A stretch of 64,000 bases of DNA from Gymnothorax reevesii (GCA_029721435.1 CM056576.1:115433166-115497165), one strand, 5' to 3'. Shown: positions 10,541 through 22,958, counted from the first letter of the stretch. Notes: generated by a model not told the origin, from the letters alone. Numbers and translations are program-made.

Positions 10541-12613
10541 AGAATACAATTATTTGCAAATCTCATATAAACCCACATTTTATTCACAATAGAGCATAGA
10601 CAACATATCAGATGTTAAAAGTGAGACATTTTACCATTTCATGAAAAATATTAACTAATTTTGAATTTGATGGCAGCAAGACATCTCTAAGAAGCTAGGA
10701 CAAGGGCAAAAAAAGGCTGGAAAAGTGACTGGTACTTATAAAAAACAGCTGGAGAAACATTTTGCAACTAATTAGGTTAATTGGCAACAGGTCAATGACA
10801 TGACTGGGTATAAAAAGAGCATTTTAGAGACGCAGAGTCTCTCAGAGGTAAAGATGGGCAGATGTTCACCAATCTAAGAAAAACAGTGTCTAAAAATTGT
10901 GGAATAATTTCAGAAAAATGCTCCTCAATGTAAAATTGCAAAGACTTTGAATATCCCACCATCTACAGAACATAATATCAAAAGATTCAGAAAATCTGAA
11001 GAAATCTCTGTGCACTAGGGACAAAGCCGTAGGTCAGTGTTAGATGCTTGTGATCTTCGGGTCCTCAGACGGCACTTCATTAAAAACAGGTACGATTCTG
11101 CACTGGAATACACTGTATGGGTTCAGGAACACTTCCAGACATCATTGTCTGTGAACACAATCTACAAATGTAAGCTAAAGCTGTATCAAGCAAAGAGGAA
11201 GCCATACGCGAACAAGATCCAGAAACGATGCCGTCTTCTCTGGGCCAAAGTAAATTTAAAATGAACTGAGGCAGAATGGAAAACTGTTCTGTGGTCAGAC
11301 GAATCAAAATTTGAAACTCGTTTTGGAAACCACAGATGCCGTGTTGTGCGGTCTAAAGAGGAGAGGTATCCATCAAGCTTGTTATCAGCGCACAGTTCAG
11401 AAGCCTGCATCTCTGATGGTCTGGAGTTGCATTAGCGCCTATGGCATGAGCAGCTTACAGATTTTGAAAGGCACTATCAATGCTGAAGAGTATATAGAGG
11501 GTTAACAACAACATATTGTCCCATCCAGACACCGTCTCTTTTAGGAAAGGTCTTGCATATTTTAGCAAGACGATGCTAAACCACATACTGCATCCATCAC
11601 AACAACATGGCTTCACAGTAGAAGAGTCCAGGTGCTGAAATAGCCTGCCTGCAATCAATACCAAGCATTTGGCGCATCATAAAACAGAAAATCCGGCAAA
11701 GAAGACCAATTCTACATCTAATGAGAGTTGGACAATATTCCTCTCCCAAAACTCCAGCAACTGGTCTCCTCATTGCCCAGATGTTTACAGACTGTCATTA
11801 AAAAATAGGGGATTTTACACAATGATAAACACAGCCCTGTACCAACTTTTTTGAGATGTTTTGCTGCTATCAAATTCAAAATGAGCTTTTTTTTTAATGA
11901 AAAAGTAAAATGTTTCACTTTCAACATCTGATATATTGTCTATGGTTCATTGTGAATAAAATATGGCTTTATCAGATTTGCACACCATTGTATTCCGTTT
12001 TTATTCACGTTTTACACAACGTCCCAACTTCATTGGAATTTGGGTTTGTATGAGTCATAGACCATAGACCATTTGTGCTTGAGCTGCCAGACTTTCGCAC
12101 AGCATCCTCCACTTTCGCCATTGCGTTTATTACCACAAGTTAATTTCATTAGATCTTTACACATGTACTGCGTTAGATTGCAGAATATGCCAGTCGAGTC
12201 CTTCGGTTGACGCGTCAGTTTTACTCTGGAGCCGGACCAGGAAAACTACGTTCTGCTGCCTCGTCCCGTAGATCCGCCCTCCACAGAGCTGGCCAGTCAG
12301 AAAAAAGTGGGCACACGAGGAGTGGGGGCCATAGCGGAAGAGCCACCCCAATGAGGCGTTTCAGGTAGAGACTACTGTGGACTACAAATGGGGTTTTTGA
12401 GGATGGCAGTATGAGCAAAATAAGAACCCTTTTTTACTTTGTGCGATCAGGAGTACTCTAGGGGAGTCAAAAACCAAAATGTAAACTTGGAAAAATAGCA
12501 CATTAGGTCCCCTTTAAAGTGAACTCCGAACAAATGAAAGGCTTTACCATTTATACCATACAGCATGCATATGTATATCAAGTAAAGGGGATTGTTCTTG
12601 GCTTCAATGTATA

Positions 12614-12922
12614 TGTGATGGTTCTGCCCTGCAGTCCCTCCCCCCTCCTGGTGTCGGCACCTCCAGTTCAATGAGCCTCACTTGTTGCTCATTGAGGTGG
12701 AGGTGCAGTAAAGAGTATTTAAGCATTCTGTGTCCTGAGCCCTGATAGTTGATGTTTTTGCCGCTGCTCCTCTCCTGATTGCTTTTATCTACTTTAGTAA
12801 ATTAAAGATATTTTTATCTTTTCACTCAGCCTGTGCGTGTGGGTCCCTTCACCTGGTTTTGGTTACGTGGTCCCAGTGCCCGCCGGATTCATGTTTTCAG
12901 CCGGCGGGACCAAACCATGACA
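12614..12922 (+). mobile_element. Solo LTR, family C, copy 2
   Basis: 309 bp, TGTGATGG...CCATGACA. The flanks GTATA (12609-12613) and GCATA (12923-12927) match at 4 of 5. GTATTTAAGC is TATA-like near 12716 and ATTAAAG is a possible poly-A signal near 12803. Homologous to 2904-3234. Confidence 0.8.
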
Positions 12923-12972
12923 GCATAATAATGAGGTGCATCCTGATTAATGTTGCACCCCTGACTCTGCGA

Positions 12973-13036
12973 GTCAAAGAAAGAGGCAGAGAGCACATGG
13001 ATGTTTTAACATTGACCGCTGAATTTATTCTTCTGT
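12973..13036 (+). repeat. Direct repeat, copy 1
   Basis: About 60 bp (AGTCAAAGAAAGAGGCAGAG to GAATTTATTCT) is repeated at 13839-13902 with one or two changes, 866 bp apart. The pair may mark ends of an unclassified element or a local duplication. Confidence 0.8.
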
Positions 13037-14900
13037 AACAACATAAGTCAAATACACATGTATTTGTATCAACACTTTGTCTGAATGAGTGACTTGTGAA
13101 GAGTCATTTCTATTTTCAGGTAAAAACTCATTAAACAATAAATCATCAATATGAAAAGATTACCTAAAAACAAATAATCAAAGGTTCCATATGTTTTCAC
13201 AAATTACAGTTTCCATATCAGCACTTTCTGACTTATACAAGACCAATAGCACAATTTACTTCTTACTTCATTACAAAATGTCTATGCATTAATCAGGATC
13301 TTTAGTAACAACTGATGTATTTCTTTGTGCTCACAAGCATTTGAAAAACCGGTACAATAGTTGCATAGAACTAGCACACGCTCAAACACCGTGGCGAAAA
13401 GTTGGCTAGCTAGCTAGGTGATGGAAATGCGAACATTAGCTAAAAAGCTAGTTAGCTACTTGGGTTGCGGGACTCACATTCGGCCATATCCCATTCACGT
13501 TCTGAATTTTAACATGCCATTTAATCTTATAAAAGACGGGAAAACGTCCATTCCAATTTACTTCGTGAAAGACTACTCTAACAATGACTGGGTAACACGT
13601 TAACATTGTTTATTTGACAAGCCATATTATAGAAATAACCGCTTCCATGCTGACATGCATCTCCACTTACGTGACTTGACTGGCTAGGAGGCTAACATGT
13701 CACTAGCTTTGATTACACTGCTCGGAAATACCGAGTAACTCTTAAGTAACGTAGTTCTCCATAAAAACATCATTTGACGCACCCAACCCTTACACTTGGC
13801 ATACACTACACTCTGAACTATCAGAATATAGTGGAGAAAGTCAAAGAAAGAGGCAGAGAGCACATGGATGTTTTAACATGGACCGCTGAATTTATTCTGC
13901 GGTTTCAGCCTCTGCACTCTATTGTATTGCTCTCGGTCTAGTTCAACTATGCCAGTTAGTGGGCTGTAGTGTAACGTATTTAAAAATGCAAATTTTAGCA
14001 TTTATGGGGGGGGGGATTTTATGATAACTATTTAAACTTGCGGTCTTACTTGTTTTTAACCTTGTAAATAACTTTAACTCAACACAGCAACACAGAGTTT
14101 CTTATATATCTTCTAGATCATGAACTAGCATTTTACACATTCTAAATTTCTATTTTATTCAATTCTAACCCTCAACATTAACAAATGGTTAGGAGACCAT
14201 AGTGTACTCAGCTGTGTAGCCGTTTAGGTGCTAATTAAATTTAAATGGTCTCAGTTTGGCTAGGATGGCTCTCAGTATGTCTCTACCAATAGTTGATGGC
14301 TGTTGTTGGCTTTTCCTGTCTCCAGGTGTCACCACGAGGCCAGGGTGCAGGCCTTCCCTTTCTTACCATGAGAAAATTACCATTTCAGAGCATGTGGCAG
14401 GTCCTCGCTTGTTTTTTACTGGGGAAATTAGATTATGAGTCTCCCGCTCTCCAGCGGAATGATTCACAATTCCTTACACAGATGTTTCGACCAAATGGAG
14501 CAGAAAGTGATTCAAATGTCATCGGTCACGCGATTTTTTCCAAAATGAATCAAGCCTAGGCACAGCAGCATCAAAAAAATCCTCCATCAAATTTGAAACA
14601 AGCAGCGGTGCCTTGTCATCAGAGGAGCCTTGACAAAACACTCATGAATCTCCTGACTCTCAGGCCCTGTGTTTGTCTAAGCCCTGCATCTCCTCTACCC
14701 TCACCATCATCCTCTCCTTCCCCCGACAGATTGATCCACCAACTCTGATGTTGGCCCCCTTTGCCAACCTCGTCCACCCTGCCCTGCAACTTCCTGGCTG
14801 CTGTAGTCTGACCTCTGACCGCCCACCAACAATAACTTGTCTTGTATGCCAGCTTTGCCCTGATTGCTTGTTTACCATACCTGGACTGTTCTCCCCAACT
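13037..14900. other. Intergenic, no gene recognised
   Basis: Besides the direct repeat at 13839 nothing could be assigned. The small ORFs at 14256-14900 have no recognisable domain. Confidence 0.5.
13839..13902 (+). repeat. Direct repeat, copy 2
   Basis: Matches 12973-13036. The sequence between the copies is AT-rich, with no gene recognised. Confidence 0.8.
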
Positions 14901-15363
14901 TAAGAATCTGATAATTGCTGTTCTTGGATCTGCTTATGGTTACTGTGCTCTGAGTCTGATACTGATGGATTTATTATTATTTTTTTTTTTATTGCTTTGC
15001 AGGACCTTCACTATAATAATTCAACCATGATGTTTTTCTGCTAAAATTTAGCAAAAATTTTAATGCCACTTTTTTGTTTCATGGAATGCATTTGGATGCC
15101 ATTGTATTGTCAGCCATCACACATTATCAGTCATAGTCTGTTAGGATCAGTGCAAATTAATGCAAGACACATAGTTCCACAAAGGAATCTCATCATGATT
15201 ATTTTTGCACCCCAAATGTGAAACATTCAGAATAAATTGATAACAGGTGCATTGGACTGGGACCAAATACGTAGATAATATATTGAGAGGCATTTCCTGC
15301 TGAGGCTTTATCACCTTTTAGGTTCTGATAAGAAAAAAACATCAAAGCTGTGTAATCCAAGCA

Positions 15364-15401
15364 GGTTTTTGTATGACAGTCAGCATTAATATATCACTGT
15401 G
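15364..15401 (-). other. V-RSS of V3
   Basis: Coding strand: heptamer CACAGTG (15401-15395), 22 bp spacer, nonamer ACAAAAACC (15372-15364). Consensus. Confidence 0.95.
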
Positions 15402-15835
15402 ATACGCCTCAATGCACAGTAATACAGTGCTGTGTCTTCTGGAATTAATCTTGAAATAGTCAGCACTGTTTTGCCACTGGATAAATCAGCAGTTGCGTCA
15501 AATCGTCCTCGAGCAAACTCTGATGTGCCAGAGCTGACCCCCCTATACAATATATACTGAAGGGCTGATCCAGGGTACTGTCGGTACCAGTAGAAATAGT
15601 TGTCATCTGCAGCACTCGTCCTGAAGGTACAGTCCATCGAGGCTTGTTGACCCTCATTCATGTTTTGTGCTTTGAAGTCTCCAGTAGAAATGCCTGAGAA
15701 AAATTTATAAAACTTGATATTGCAAATAATCATAATTAATGTCAGAAACAAGAACAAACCTGTATCCTCTGTTCAGCTCATTTAAAGTAACTTACCGAAA
15801 GTAAGAGTTAACACAAGCCCAAATAAAAGCTGCAT
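15402..15835 (-). CDS. T-cell receptor V segment V3 (group B)
   Basis: Leader 15796-15835 (MQLLFGLVLTLTF) is joined over a short 102 bp intron to V exon 15402-15693. The N-terminus (GISTGDF) is short, with first Cys near 22 (SMDCTF). WYRQYPGSALQYIL begins near 36, the FDATAD strand follows, and PEDTALYYCALRR has second Cys near 93. The framework is unlike group A: YPGSALQYIL replaces YxxSKPEFLI and IPEDTALYY replaces VTDSALYY. It is a separate V subgroup, shared with V11 and pseudogene V6. The exon is open, the splice sites are good and the RSS is consensus, so it is probably functional. About 150 bp beyond the RSS, and a block upstream of the leader, are also shared with V6 and V11. Confidence 0.94.
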
Positions 15836-15864
15836 CTTGTTGTGAGGTGAATGTTCTGTATATT

Positions 15865-15934
15865 AGGGGAGGGAGAACCTGGGGCAGAATATGTGCTGTC
15901 GTTTAGCTGTGAGAATCAGTGGGAGGGGCAACAG
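15865..15934 (-). promoter_or_regulatory. Conserved upstream block of V3 (group B promoter)
   Basis: Starting 30 bp upstream of the leader ATG, the + strand holds GGGGCAGAATATGTGCT, CTGTGAGAATCAGT and GGGAGGGGCAAC in order. The same parts in the same order precede V11 (56663-56736). A decayed version precedes V6 (26583-26650). It is probably the group B promoter, inferred from conservation and position. Confidence 0.55.
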
Positions 15935-17174
15935 TGAATGGTTGACGATGTAAAATTAAGTGAAACTTCTTACTTTGTCCTGTAGAGCTGAAAAGGTGTG
16001 TTGGTGCTGTTTTGTCAATAATTTGCATTCCTTCATTGATGCCCTGTGAGCAGGGCAGTCGGTAGGAATTCTGGGCCTCCTGAGAGAATATCAGTGTGGG
16101 CCCCCGTTCCCGACTTTTCATTGCCATTTTTTAAGACAATGGCTGTTATTCATTTTTCTGTTTCTCGGTGTTCTTGACAGTGCTAGATGCAATACACCCA
16201 ATTTTTCCTCTGTTTTTTACGATAAACCACTCAACACAGAGTCAAGAGTATTATGCAAATTCTGAATTATTAGATGTGGCACCTATTCACAAAAGAGGCT
16301 ACCTGAAACCACATTATTACACCTAGTCTGATCAGAAATAAATGTTCAATTAACCACTCAGCAAATGGGTACTGGGTATTCTATTGTAAAACTTTGAGCA
16401 CTGATGTGCAACAGACAATAACTCAAAATATACTGGCTAAAGATACAACACAGGGTGGAGCTATTATCGTGAAATCACAAAAGGTAGCTATGTAACTTAA
16501 CTATTTGAATTTCTTGCAAGGAATATTGAGAACACAATGAAATACTGTCTTGTAAAATAAATATCAAAAACCATAATTTCCCTTATGAGGAAATTATAGT
16601 TTTTTATAATTTATAGTTATAATTTCCCTTCCCTTATGTCAACTTGAGCTTAATTATTTTGTTTGTTCACAGCTAAAGGTCTTTGAAGTCCAACTGTCTG
16701 CTTAACTGACTTCCAATTGAAAGTCTGGCAAGGCTATTACACCTGAAAAATAGGATAAAAAAGAAAAAGAAACAGAGGCAACGAACTGAGAAAAAATACC
16801 GGCTATCCATTGATGGTTTGCGAATAAATGATGCTGGCCAGGAAGAAAACAGGGAAACAGCAGCCGCCACCGCCCCCACCTCTTCTCCATCTGAGCACGT
16901 CTCACTGACACCAATTAGGTCGGAGGAGGCTCAGTGGCGGGTAGGTTACCAGGATACAAACCAGAAAACTAATCTCTTACTTCTGCCTATTTCAGTCATA
17001 ATACTAGAAAAGCACTCGGAGAGCGCAGACCTCCGCCAAGCACAACATTTCCCTCCATATTGCGACTTCCACCATAGATATTAGTCTTACATTTATTTTA
17101 TCTTCATTTTTAGATTCCTTGACCATGAAAACATGGCAATTTAATTCATAATGCTATATCAATATTAGTTCCAC

Positions 17175-18900
17175 AGCGTCTTGGCTGTTTAAAGATGGGC
17201 CCTCAGACGCCACTGCATCACTCACTGGCATGATTCTGTTATTGACATTACTAAATGGGCCCAGGAATACTTCAAGAAATGAAAGCACTGAAGTGCAAAA
17301 CCCTCGGCGCGGCAATTGTGGTGAACGGAGATGATGCGCATGTGTATTATGTTTACATCCGCCTCTCATTGTATAACGAAAAGTATACGGAGGACTACTG
17401 GCCCAACTAGCAAGTGGCTGTGTACACTGCTGGAAGCGCTATAGCTTTGACCGGAGCAGTGCACATACTTGTAGTCCCTCAGCACCCTCTGGTGCTTCGC
17501 TGTACATCGAACAGGAAAACTGATCGCGGGTAGGCCAGAGTCAGCTAATTAGCATATTATAATAGGCTCTTTCGCTTGTGTTTCACGCCATAATTATAAC
17601 TTTTGAATGAAGCGTTTATAGCTAAATCCGTTGTAATAATAATCTGCTCTGTGTCGTTCAGAGGCCTTTGGTATCTTCATTTACTTGTAAGCTGACCAAT
17701 TGCAACTCACGAAACTACTCGCTCTTCCCTGCACACCACACAGGAGGAAATGACCAGTTCCACGCGGTATAGGACTATAATCGAGAGTGCTGGATCTCTG
17801 CAACGGAACGGTTTCAGAGAAAACCCCACAAATTTTTTGACCTCCATTGCCCGCTGAGTACGTGACAGCATTTTCAGGACGAACAGACACTCCAGAGGCG
17901 AGATGTGACTTAACAGACACACAGACTCAACTACAGTAACCCTCGCTGCGCTGCGCCGAGGGTTAGCCACTGTCAGTAAACGCAGTCTGCTTTGCCATCC
18001 ATAGATGCCACCCAAAACTACATAATGCAAAAAGGAAGCCATTGTTGAGCATAATCCAGAAGCACCGCCATGTTCTGTGGGCTAAGGTTCGTTTAAATTG
18101 GACTGTAGCAAAGCGGCAAAGTGTCCGGCGGTCAGACGAGTCCAAATTTGACATTCTTGTTGGAAATCATGGATGTCGTGTCCTCCAGGCTAAAAAGGAG
18201 AAAGAACACCACTCCTGTTATCAGCATTCAGTTCAAAAGCCAATTTCTCTGATGGTATGGGGATGCATTAGTCCATATGGTGTTGTACACTTGCATGTTT
18301 TAAAAAGCACCATGAATGCTGAAAGGTGTATATAAAGGTTTTAGAGCAACAACTGCTCCCCTCCAGATGACGTGTATTCCAGGGAAAGCCTTGCGTATTT
18401 CAGCAGTACAATGCATAACTACATACTGCAGCGACTACAACAGCATGGCTTCGTATTAGAAGAGTCCGTGTGCTGAACTGGCCTGCCTGCAGTCCTGATC
18501 TTTCACTAATTGAGAACATTTGGTGCATAATTAAACAAATGGTCCTTCAAAGGAGACCCAAAACTCTCCAGCAGCTGGAAGTCTGTATTGAACAACAGCG
18601 GGATCAAACTCCAATGGCTGAACTCAAGAAACTTGTCTCCTCAATGACCAGACACCTTCACTCTGTGTCAAAAAGAAGAGGGGACGCTACACCGTGGTAA
18701 ACAGGCCCCTGTCCCAACTTTTGTGAAACATGTCGCAGCCATCAAATTTGAAATGAGCTCATTTTGTGGATAAAATTGTAAAATTTCTCAGTTTAAACAT
18801 TTGCCATGTTATCTCTGTTCTACTGTGAATAAAATATTCGCTGGTGTAATTTGAAAGTCATTGCGTTTTGACTTCACAATTTATTCATAATTTACACGAC
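17175..18900 (+). mobile_element. Degenerate Tc1 transposon, interrupted
   Basis: A transposase relic lies at 17195-17280 and 17965-18700. Readable parts include HRHVLWAKVRLNWT, QKPISLMVWGCISPYG and WPACSPDLSLIENIWCIIK, the DDE-enzyme C-terminal block. The two parts are separated by a foreign segment. It is a different subfamily from the 9964-12048 copy and has frame breaks. The 5' end is missing. Confidence 0.8.
17299..17964. mobile_element. Insert in Tc1 with inverted ends AACCCTCGGCGC
   Basis: AACCCTCGGCGC (17299-17310) faces GCGCCGAGGGTT (17953-17964). The segment splits Tc1 coding sequence, so it is a later insertion of about 670 bp. The exact target duplication could not be resolved. 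No gene is recognised in it. Confidence 0.6.
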
Positions 18901-19495
18901 ACTAAAATCAGTTCATGAAACTTCTCAACATCAATCAAGTGGGCAGCGCTTCAGCGAACTGAAAACATATTTAACAGCCTTTTGCGCTGCGAAAGAGCTG
19001 CTTCACGTCATGCACATAAAGAGTGAAGAACTTTGCCAGGATTGCTCCAAGCAAACCCTCTTTGAGATCTACGATTGATCAATATTGAGAAACGAGCCCC
19101 AGGTATGCTCTCCAAATCTTTTGTCAACTTATAATTTGTCGTTGTTACACTGATAACTACCATTTAGGCCATTCATGCCAGAATGTAGAAACTAGTACTG
19201 GTATGACACTCATCAATGTTAAGAACGATATTTATTATAAACTACATACATACTGGTAACCTTTACGCGCGCAAGAGTTCTGATATCTGGGTGACATGGC
19301 AAGCTACCCCAATTTCAACAAACATGGTGCACCGCCAACAAGGTCAGAATCTGACCTGATTTAGTAATTGAAATTTTTTTTTTTTTCGAAAATTGCCCAA
19401 AAATATATTTGAACAGTAGGGGGAGTGTACTTTTATTGGGTATCTGCTGTGCCAAGTGTTTTCTTTGCCTTTGAGTCTTCTATAATGTTCAGTCA

Positions 19496-19533
19496 GTTTT
19501 CTGCATGGAGTTTGTAGGTTTCCTGTCACTGTG
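19496..19533 (-). other. V-RSS of V4 with degenerate nonamer
   Basis: Heptamer CACAGTG (19533-19527) is consensus. At the 22 bp spacer distance the nonamer site reads GCAGAAAAC (19504-19496), against ACAAAAACC elsewhere, with three mismatches including the first base. A 23 bp reading is no better. Confidence 0.75.
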
Positions 19534-20134
19534 GGCTCCAGGGCACAGTAGTACAGTGCAGAGTCTGTCACTTCAGCAGAGACAATCTCCAGATCCACAC
19601 GCTTGTTGTCTTTATTGTTTGTTACAACAAATTGGTCTTGCTTTTCCTTTTTATTGAGAGCTGCTGCAACCTTGATGAGGAATTCAGGTTTGGATTGGGG
19701 ATACTGGCGATACCAATATAAATAGGAAGCAGTAGCTGAGTAAGTGCATGAGAGATTAACACTGTTTCCCTTCAGAACATGAACTTCTGTTGCAGTGGAT
19801 GTTATTTCAGCCTGAATACTGTCATCTGTGGGAGAAATATGTACATATGCATTATTAATGACTTAATTAATTTGACAATATTGAAAAAATACAATGATTA
19901 AGTACTAACGATAACAATTCAAAACCTTCTTTCAATTTCCTGTTATATCTTATGTCATGTCTTTTTATATCCATAAAAAGACTCAATTCAGTCAAAAACA
20001 CTTGGACTGACTTAAACCTTAGCTTTCAAACAATGAGACTGACTGGGGAAAGAAACAGCATCCCATATAGAGAAAAATGCGATGTGTTACTCACCGAGAA
20101 ATCCTCCTAACAGAATTAATAAGAAGTGCAGCAT
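19534..20134 (-). CDS. T-cell receptor V segment V4 (group A), weak nonamer
   Basis: Leader 20095-20134 (MLHFLLILLGGFL, donor G/GTGAGT), 269 bp intron, V exon 19534-19825 after a TCTCCCACAG acceptor. My translation of the whole exon is open: DDSIQAEITS start, first Cys near 27 (LSCTYS), Trp near 38 (YWYRQYPQSKPEFLI), second Cys near 94 (DSALYYCALE). An ATG/GTG-only ORF call would begin at the GTG at 19598 and miss two thirds of it. It is the sister of V1 and, unlike V1, keeps the leader donor. The heptamer is consensus but the nonamer is degraded, so it may rearrange poorly. Confidence 0.92.
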
Positions 20135-20235
20135 GATGACAGCTGTTGGAAAGAAACTCTGATTTGAAATGCAGATGGAACTCTCTGATACCCCTGAATC
20201 AATCTAACAGGAGACACCCCGTACATAAACTACAT

Positions 20236-20250
20236 AACTCCTCCTCTGAG
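20236..20250 (-). promoter_or_regulatory. GA-rich upstream box of V4
   Basis: The + strand reads AACTCCTCCTCTGAG about 102-116 bp upstream of the leader ATG. It is a partial match to the group A box. Confidence 0.4.
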
Positions 20251-20517
20251 CACAAACTGTAACTGCAATACATGAAATCATATAAATGGTGTAAAGAATA
20301 TACTGAATGGTGGGAGCATGCATTTTTGGTCTAAGTGTTGGAGTTATTTCTCTCAGTAAGGTACAGCCACACAGTGCTGGGGAGAATGTGCTCTTGTAGC
20401 TCTTGTATTACCACTCAAGTTTCCCATTTTGCTGACACTGGAAGTAGCAGTAGCTGCTCATGTTCATCATAAATTATTGAAGAGTTAGTTTCACATCAAT
20501 ATAGGCAGATGCTTTTT

Positions 20518-20634
20518 GTGTCGCCTGCGAAGCATCACTTTGTCTAGCGTCTGTCTGTCCGTCTGTCTGTCTGTCCGGTAGTCACACTTTCAGTTGGTAG
20601 TCACACTTTCACATAAGTGCTTCGCAGGCGACAC
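20518..20634. repeat. Foldback element with GTCT repeats
   Basis: GTGTCGCCTGCGAAGCA (20518-20534) is the exact inverse of TGCTTCGCAGGCGACAC (20618-20634). The loop holds a GTCT microsatellite and two copies of GGTAGTCACACTTTCA. Confidence 0.8.
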
Positions 20635-21364
20635 GTGTTCACCTGAACACTCTAGTTTTTAAAAAAAAGGAATTTGTTTTGAGGACAAGGCAACATTAAT
20701 AGCAAAGTCGTGATCTTCAACTATTTGGAACTTAATACAGCTTGGCTTATTTGGCCTTGGTGCTGGGGCATCTCAAAAACCAAACATCAAACAAATTTGA
20801 AGAAAATAATGTACAGGATATTGGTGACATCTGAGCAGCAGAAGAGCAGCGGAAGATGAATTTCAAGGAAGGATGGGCAGCAATCTTGGGACATTCAGTT
20901 TCATTTGCATTTCCCTTATCATCCCAACTTATCATTTGTAGAAGGGGTTGTGCATTTCCCATAATACTTAACACCCCTATACCTCTTTGCACATAGTTTA
21001 ATTGCAAAATTTGAATGATAAGTAGAATCATACAGATGAAAAAATACTTATCATAATGAACGTAGGGGCCAAAGTGTATTATGCAGAAGACAAATTTCTA
21101 ATTTAATTTTCCAAATGCAGTATTGTTTGGAATTTTCTTATAAAAGTTTTTATTCAATGCATTATATCTTCCTGGGATTGTCTGCGCTTTTTTTTTTTAT
21201 AAGGGGGGTGGAATCACTCGGAACAAATAAAGTATTGAACAGTGAGTTGGTGACACCTTGTGTAAAATAAGAGGCATTACAGACCATTGAGACTCAGCGC
21301 AGCGGTGTTTCCTCTGTAGATGCACTCCAATGCCAAAGACTAATTTGGGGAGCAAGTCACATAT

Positions 21365-21545
21365 TAATGGAGACCTAAAACACAAAGCTCATCTGAGCTG
21401 ACCAATGACATCAGCTCACACTGCAATGCACTGCAATGCAGAAGAACCCAGCCTCAACTGCCCACAGGCATCTTCACTGCCTGGAGCCAGCAGAAAGTTG
21501 ACTATTCATTGCTTGTAAATAAATAAGCCTTTATGAGACGCTCCT
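21365..21545 (+). repeat. Dispersed repeat shared with 3655-3835
   Basis: Second copy of the unnamed repeat, with the same ordered matches as 3655-3835. Confidence 0.5.
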
Positions 21546-21665
21546 TTCAAAGCCAAACATGATGACATCATCAGTTCGTCGGCGGTATTTTGAAGCATTC
21601 CAAAACTTTCAGAATCTTTTTTTGGAACATGTTGCATACATTAAATTCACTTGATAAGTTAATCA

Positions 21666-22757
21666 TGTTATGATCTCTGATTTTCTGCCTGTTCTGGTTT
21701 TTGTTTATTTCCACTTGGTTTGTTTAGTTTATACTTTCAGAGTCATCTGCCTTATCTTGCACATTGTGTTTCCCAGTTATGTCTTGCTTCTCTGTTTTCA
21801 TTGCCAGTGCTCGCCTCTGACTGCATCTCATTTCGGGTGATTTCACACAGTTCCCTCATGCATCGTTTACTTCCTTCAACACTGATTACTAATAAAGTAC
21901 TAATCACACTAACACTGTGTGTTTTGTCTAGTTTATCTTCTAACCCTGTAAATAACTGACATACTAACTTGCACTATTTGAGTAGAATTATTACTGCTCT
22001 AACTACTAGCATTACTAATTGAATCTCTTGCTCTCCACACTAATCTGTAACCCCACCCTCTCTTTGCTATCCTGGTCCTTGCCTGAGTTTCTGAAGAAAA
22101 CCTTGCACCTATCTCTTCTACTAATCTGTTTATTTCGTCTATACCCACTTAGACTCTCCTTGAATGGAGCTGTTGTTGTTTATGGATGTCGTGTGAAAAC
22201 TATTCTTTGTCATTGTTTCCCATTTTGTATTGTTTTATTACCTCTTGTGTTTTCCCCTCAGGTAAATGGTCAGATTATTCCTCACACCTGTTGCTCCCTC
22301 CTAGCTTGTCACCTCCCTTGTGTATATATTTCCTCACTTCTGCTTAGCTTTGTCAGATTTTTGATCAACTTTTGTCTGCGCTGAGATCCTTGTACACCAG
22401 TGATCTGTTTCTGATTCTGTGACATCCTTTTGCCTGATTCCAATTTCAGTCTGTGCCTGCCTGGATTTGTTTGCTCTCTGATTATTACCCATTTTCTGCC
22501 CGACTGCAATTTCTGTGTTTTGCTGCCCTGGTTTTAGGATACAGATTTCGGACACTCTACTTTCCTACTGCCTAACAATTTGGTACTGTCACCTGTGCTT
22601 TTTGGTTTTGAACCCCTGCCTGCCTTTGGACTCTAAATTTTGAATTGCCCTTCTGAACTGTCACTGCATTTACCTGGCTTTAGACTCAGACCGAATAAAG
22701 ACTGCAATTTCCGCACTTTGAACTACTTGCAGTTGGTTCCTTTCACCAGACATAACA
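21666..22757 (+). mobile_element. Probable solo LTR, family A, copy 3 (diverged)
   Basis: It starts TGTTATGATC and ends GACATAACA, 1092 bp. TATA-like TGTATATATT lies near 22320 and AATAAAG at 22694. It resembles the reverse complement of 6851-8106 and 44601-45821 in the start, the TACTAATTGA region, the GTCAGA region and the end. No matching target duplication was found. Confidence 0.6.
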
Positions 22758-22958
22758 AAAATAAAGTGTTTTCAATTAAATACTGGTCAAAGATGATTTA
22801 CAAATGCTTGCTTTCTTCTATGAGGTGCTGTTTCCCAACAGTCCCAGCTTTTCCAGTTATAGGGTTCTCTATTTTTTTCATTCATTTAAAATGTTTATGT
22901 GAATGAATAACAAGATAAGTACAACAAAGAAGTATTGTATTGGTTCATCCTTGTCTTA

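Larger units (their letters stand above)
9964..12048 (+). mobile_element. Degenerate Tc1/mariner transposon
   Basis: The long inverted repeats begin CAAACCCCAATTCCAATGA (9964) and end with the reverse complement form TTGGAATTTGGGTTTG (12048), flanked by TA. A transposase relic lies at 11037-11810, with pieces such as LWAKVNLK and PASLMVWSCISAYG readable between stops and frame breaks. The left inverted repeat is split by a retroposed insert at 10032-10540. Confidence 0.85.

Noticed and set aside
16673..17084. ORFs on both strands with ETAAATAPTSS and similar
   Set aside because: Low-complexity and charged stretches without a recognisable domain, splice context or partner. Likely chance ORFs.
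19344..19598. Reading V4 as a truncated segment starting at GTG 19598
   Set aside because: The exon is open upstream to the acceptor at 19825. The short call reflects only the lack of ATG or GTG codons further up.
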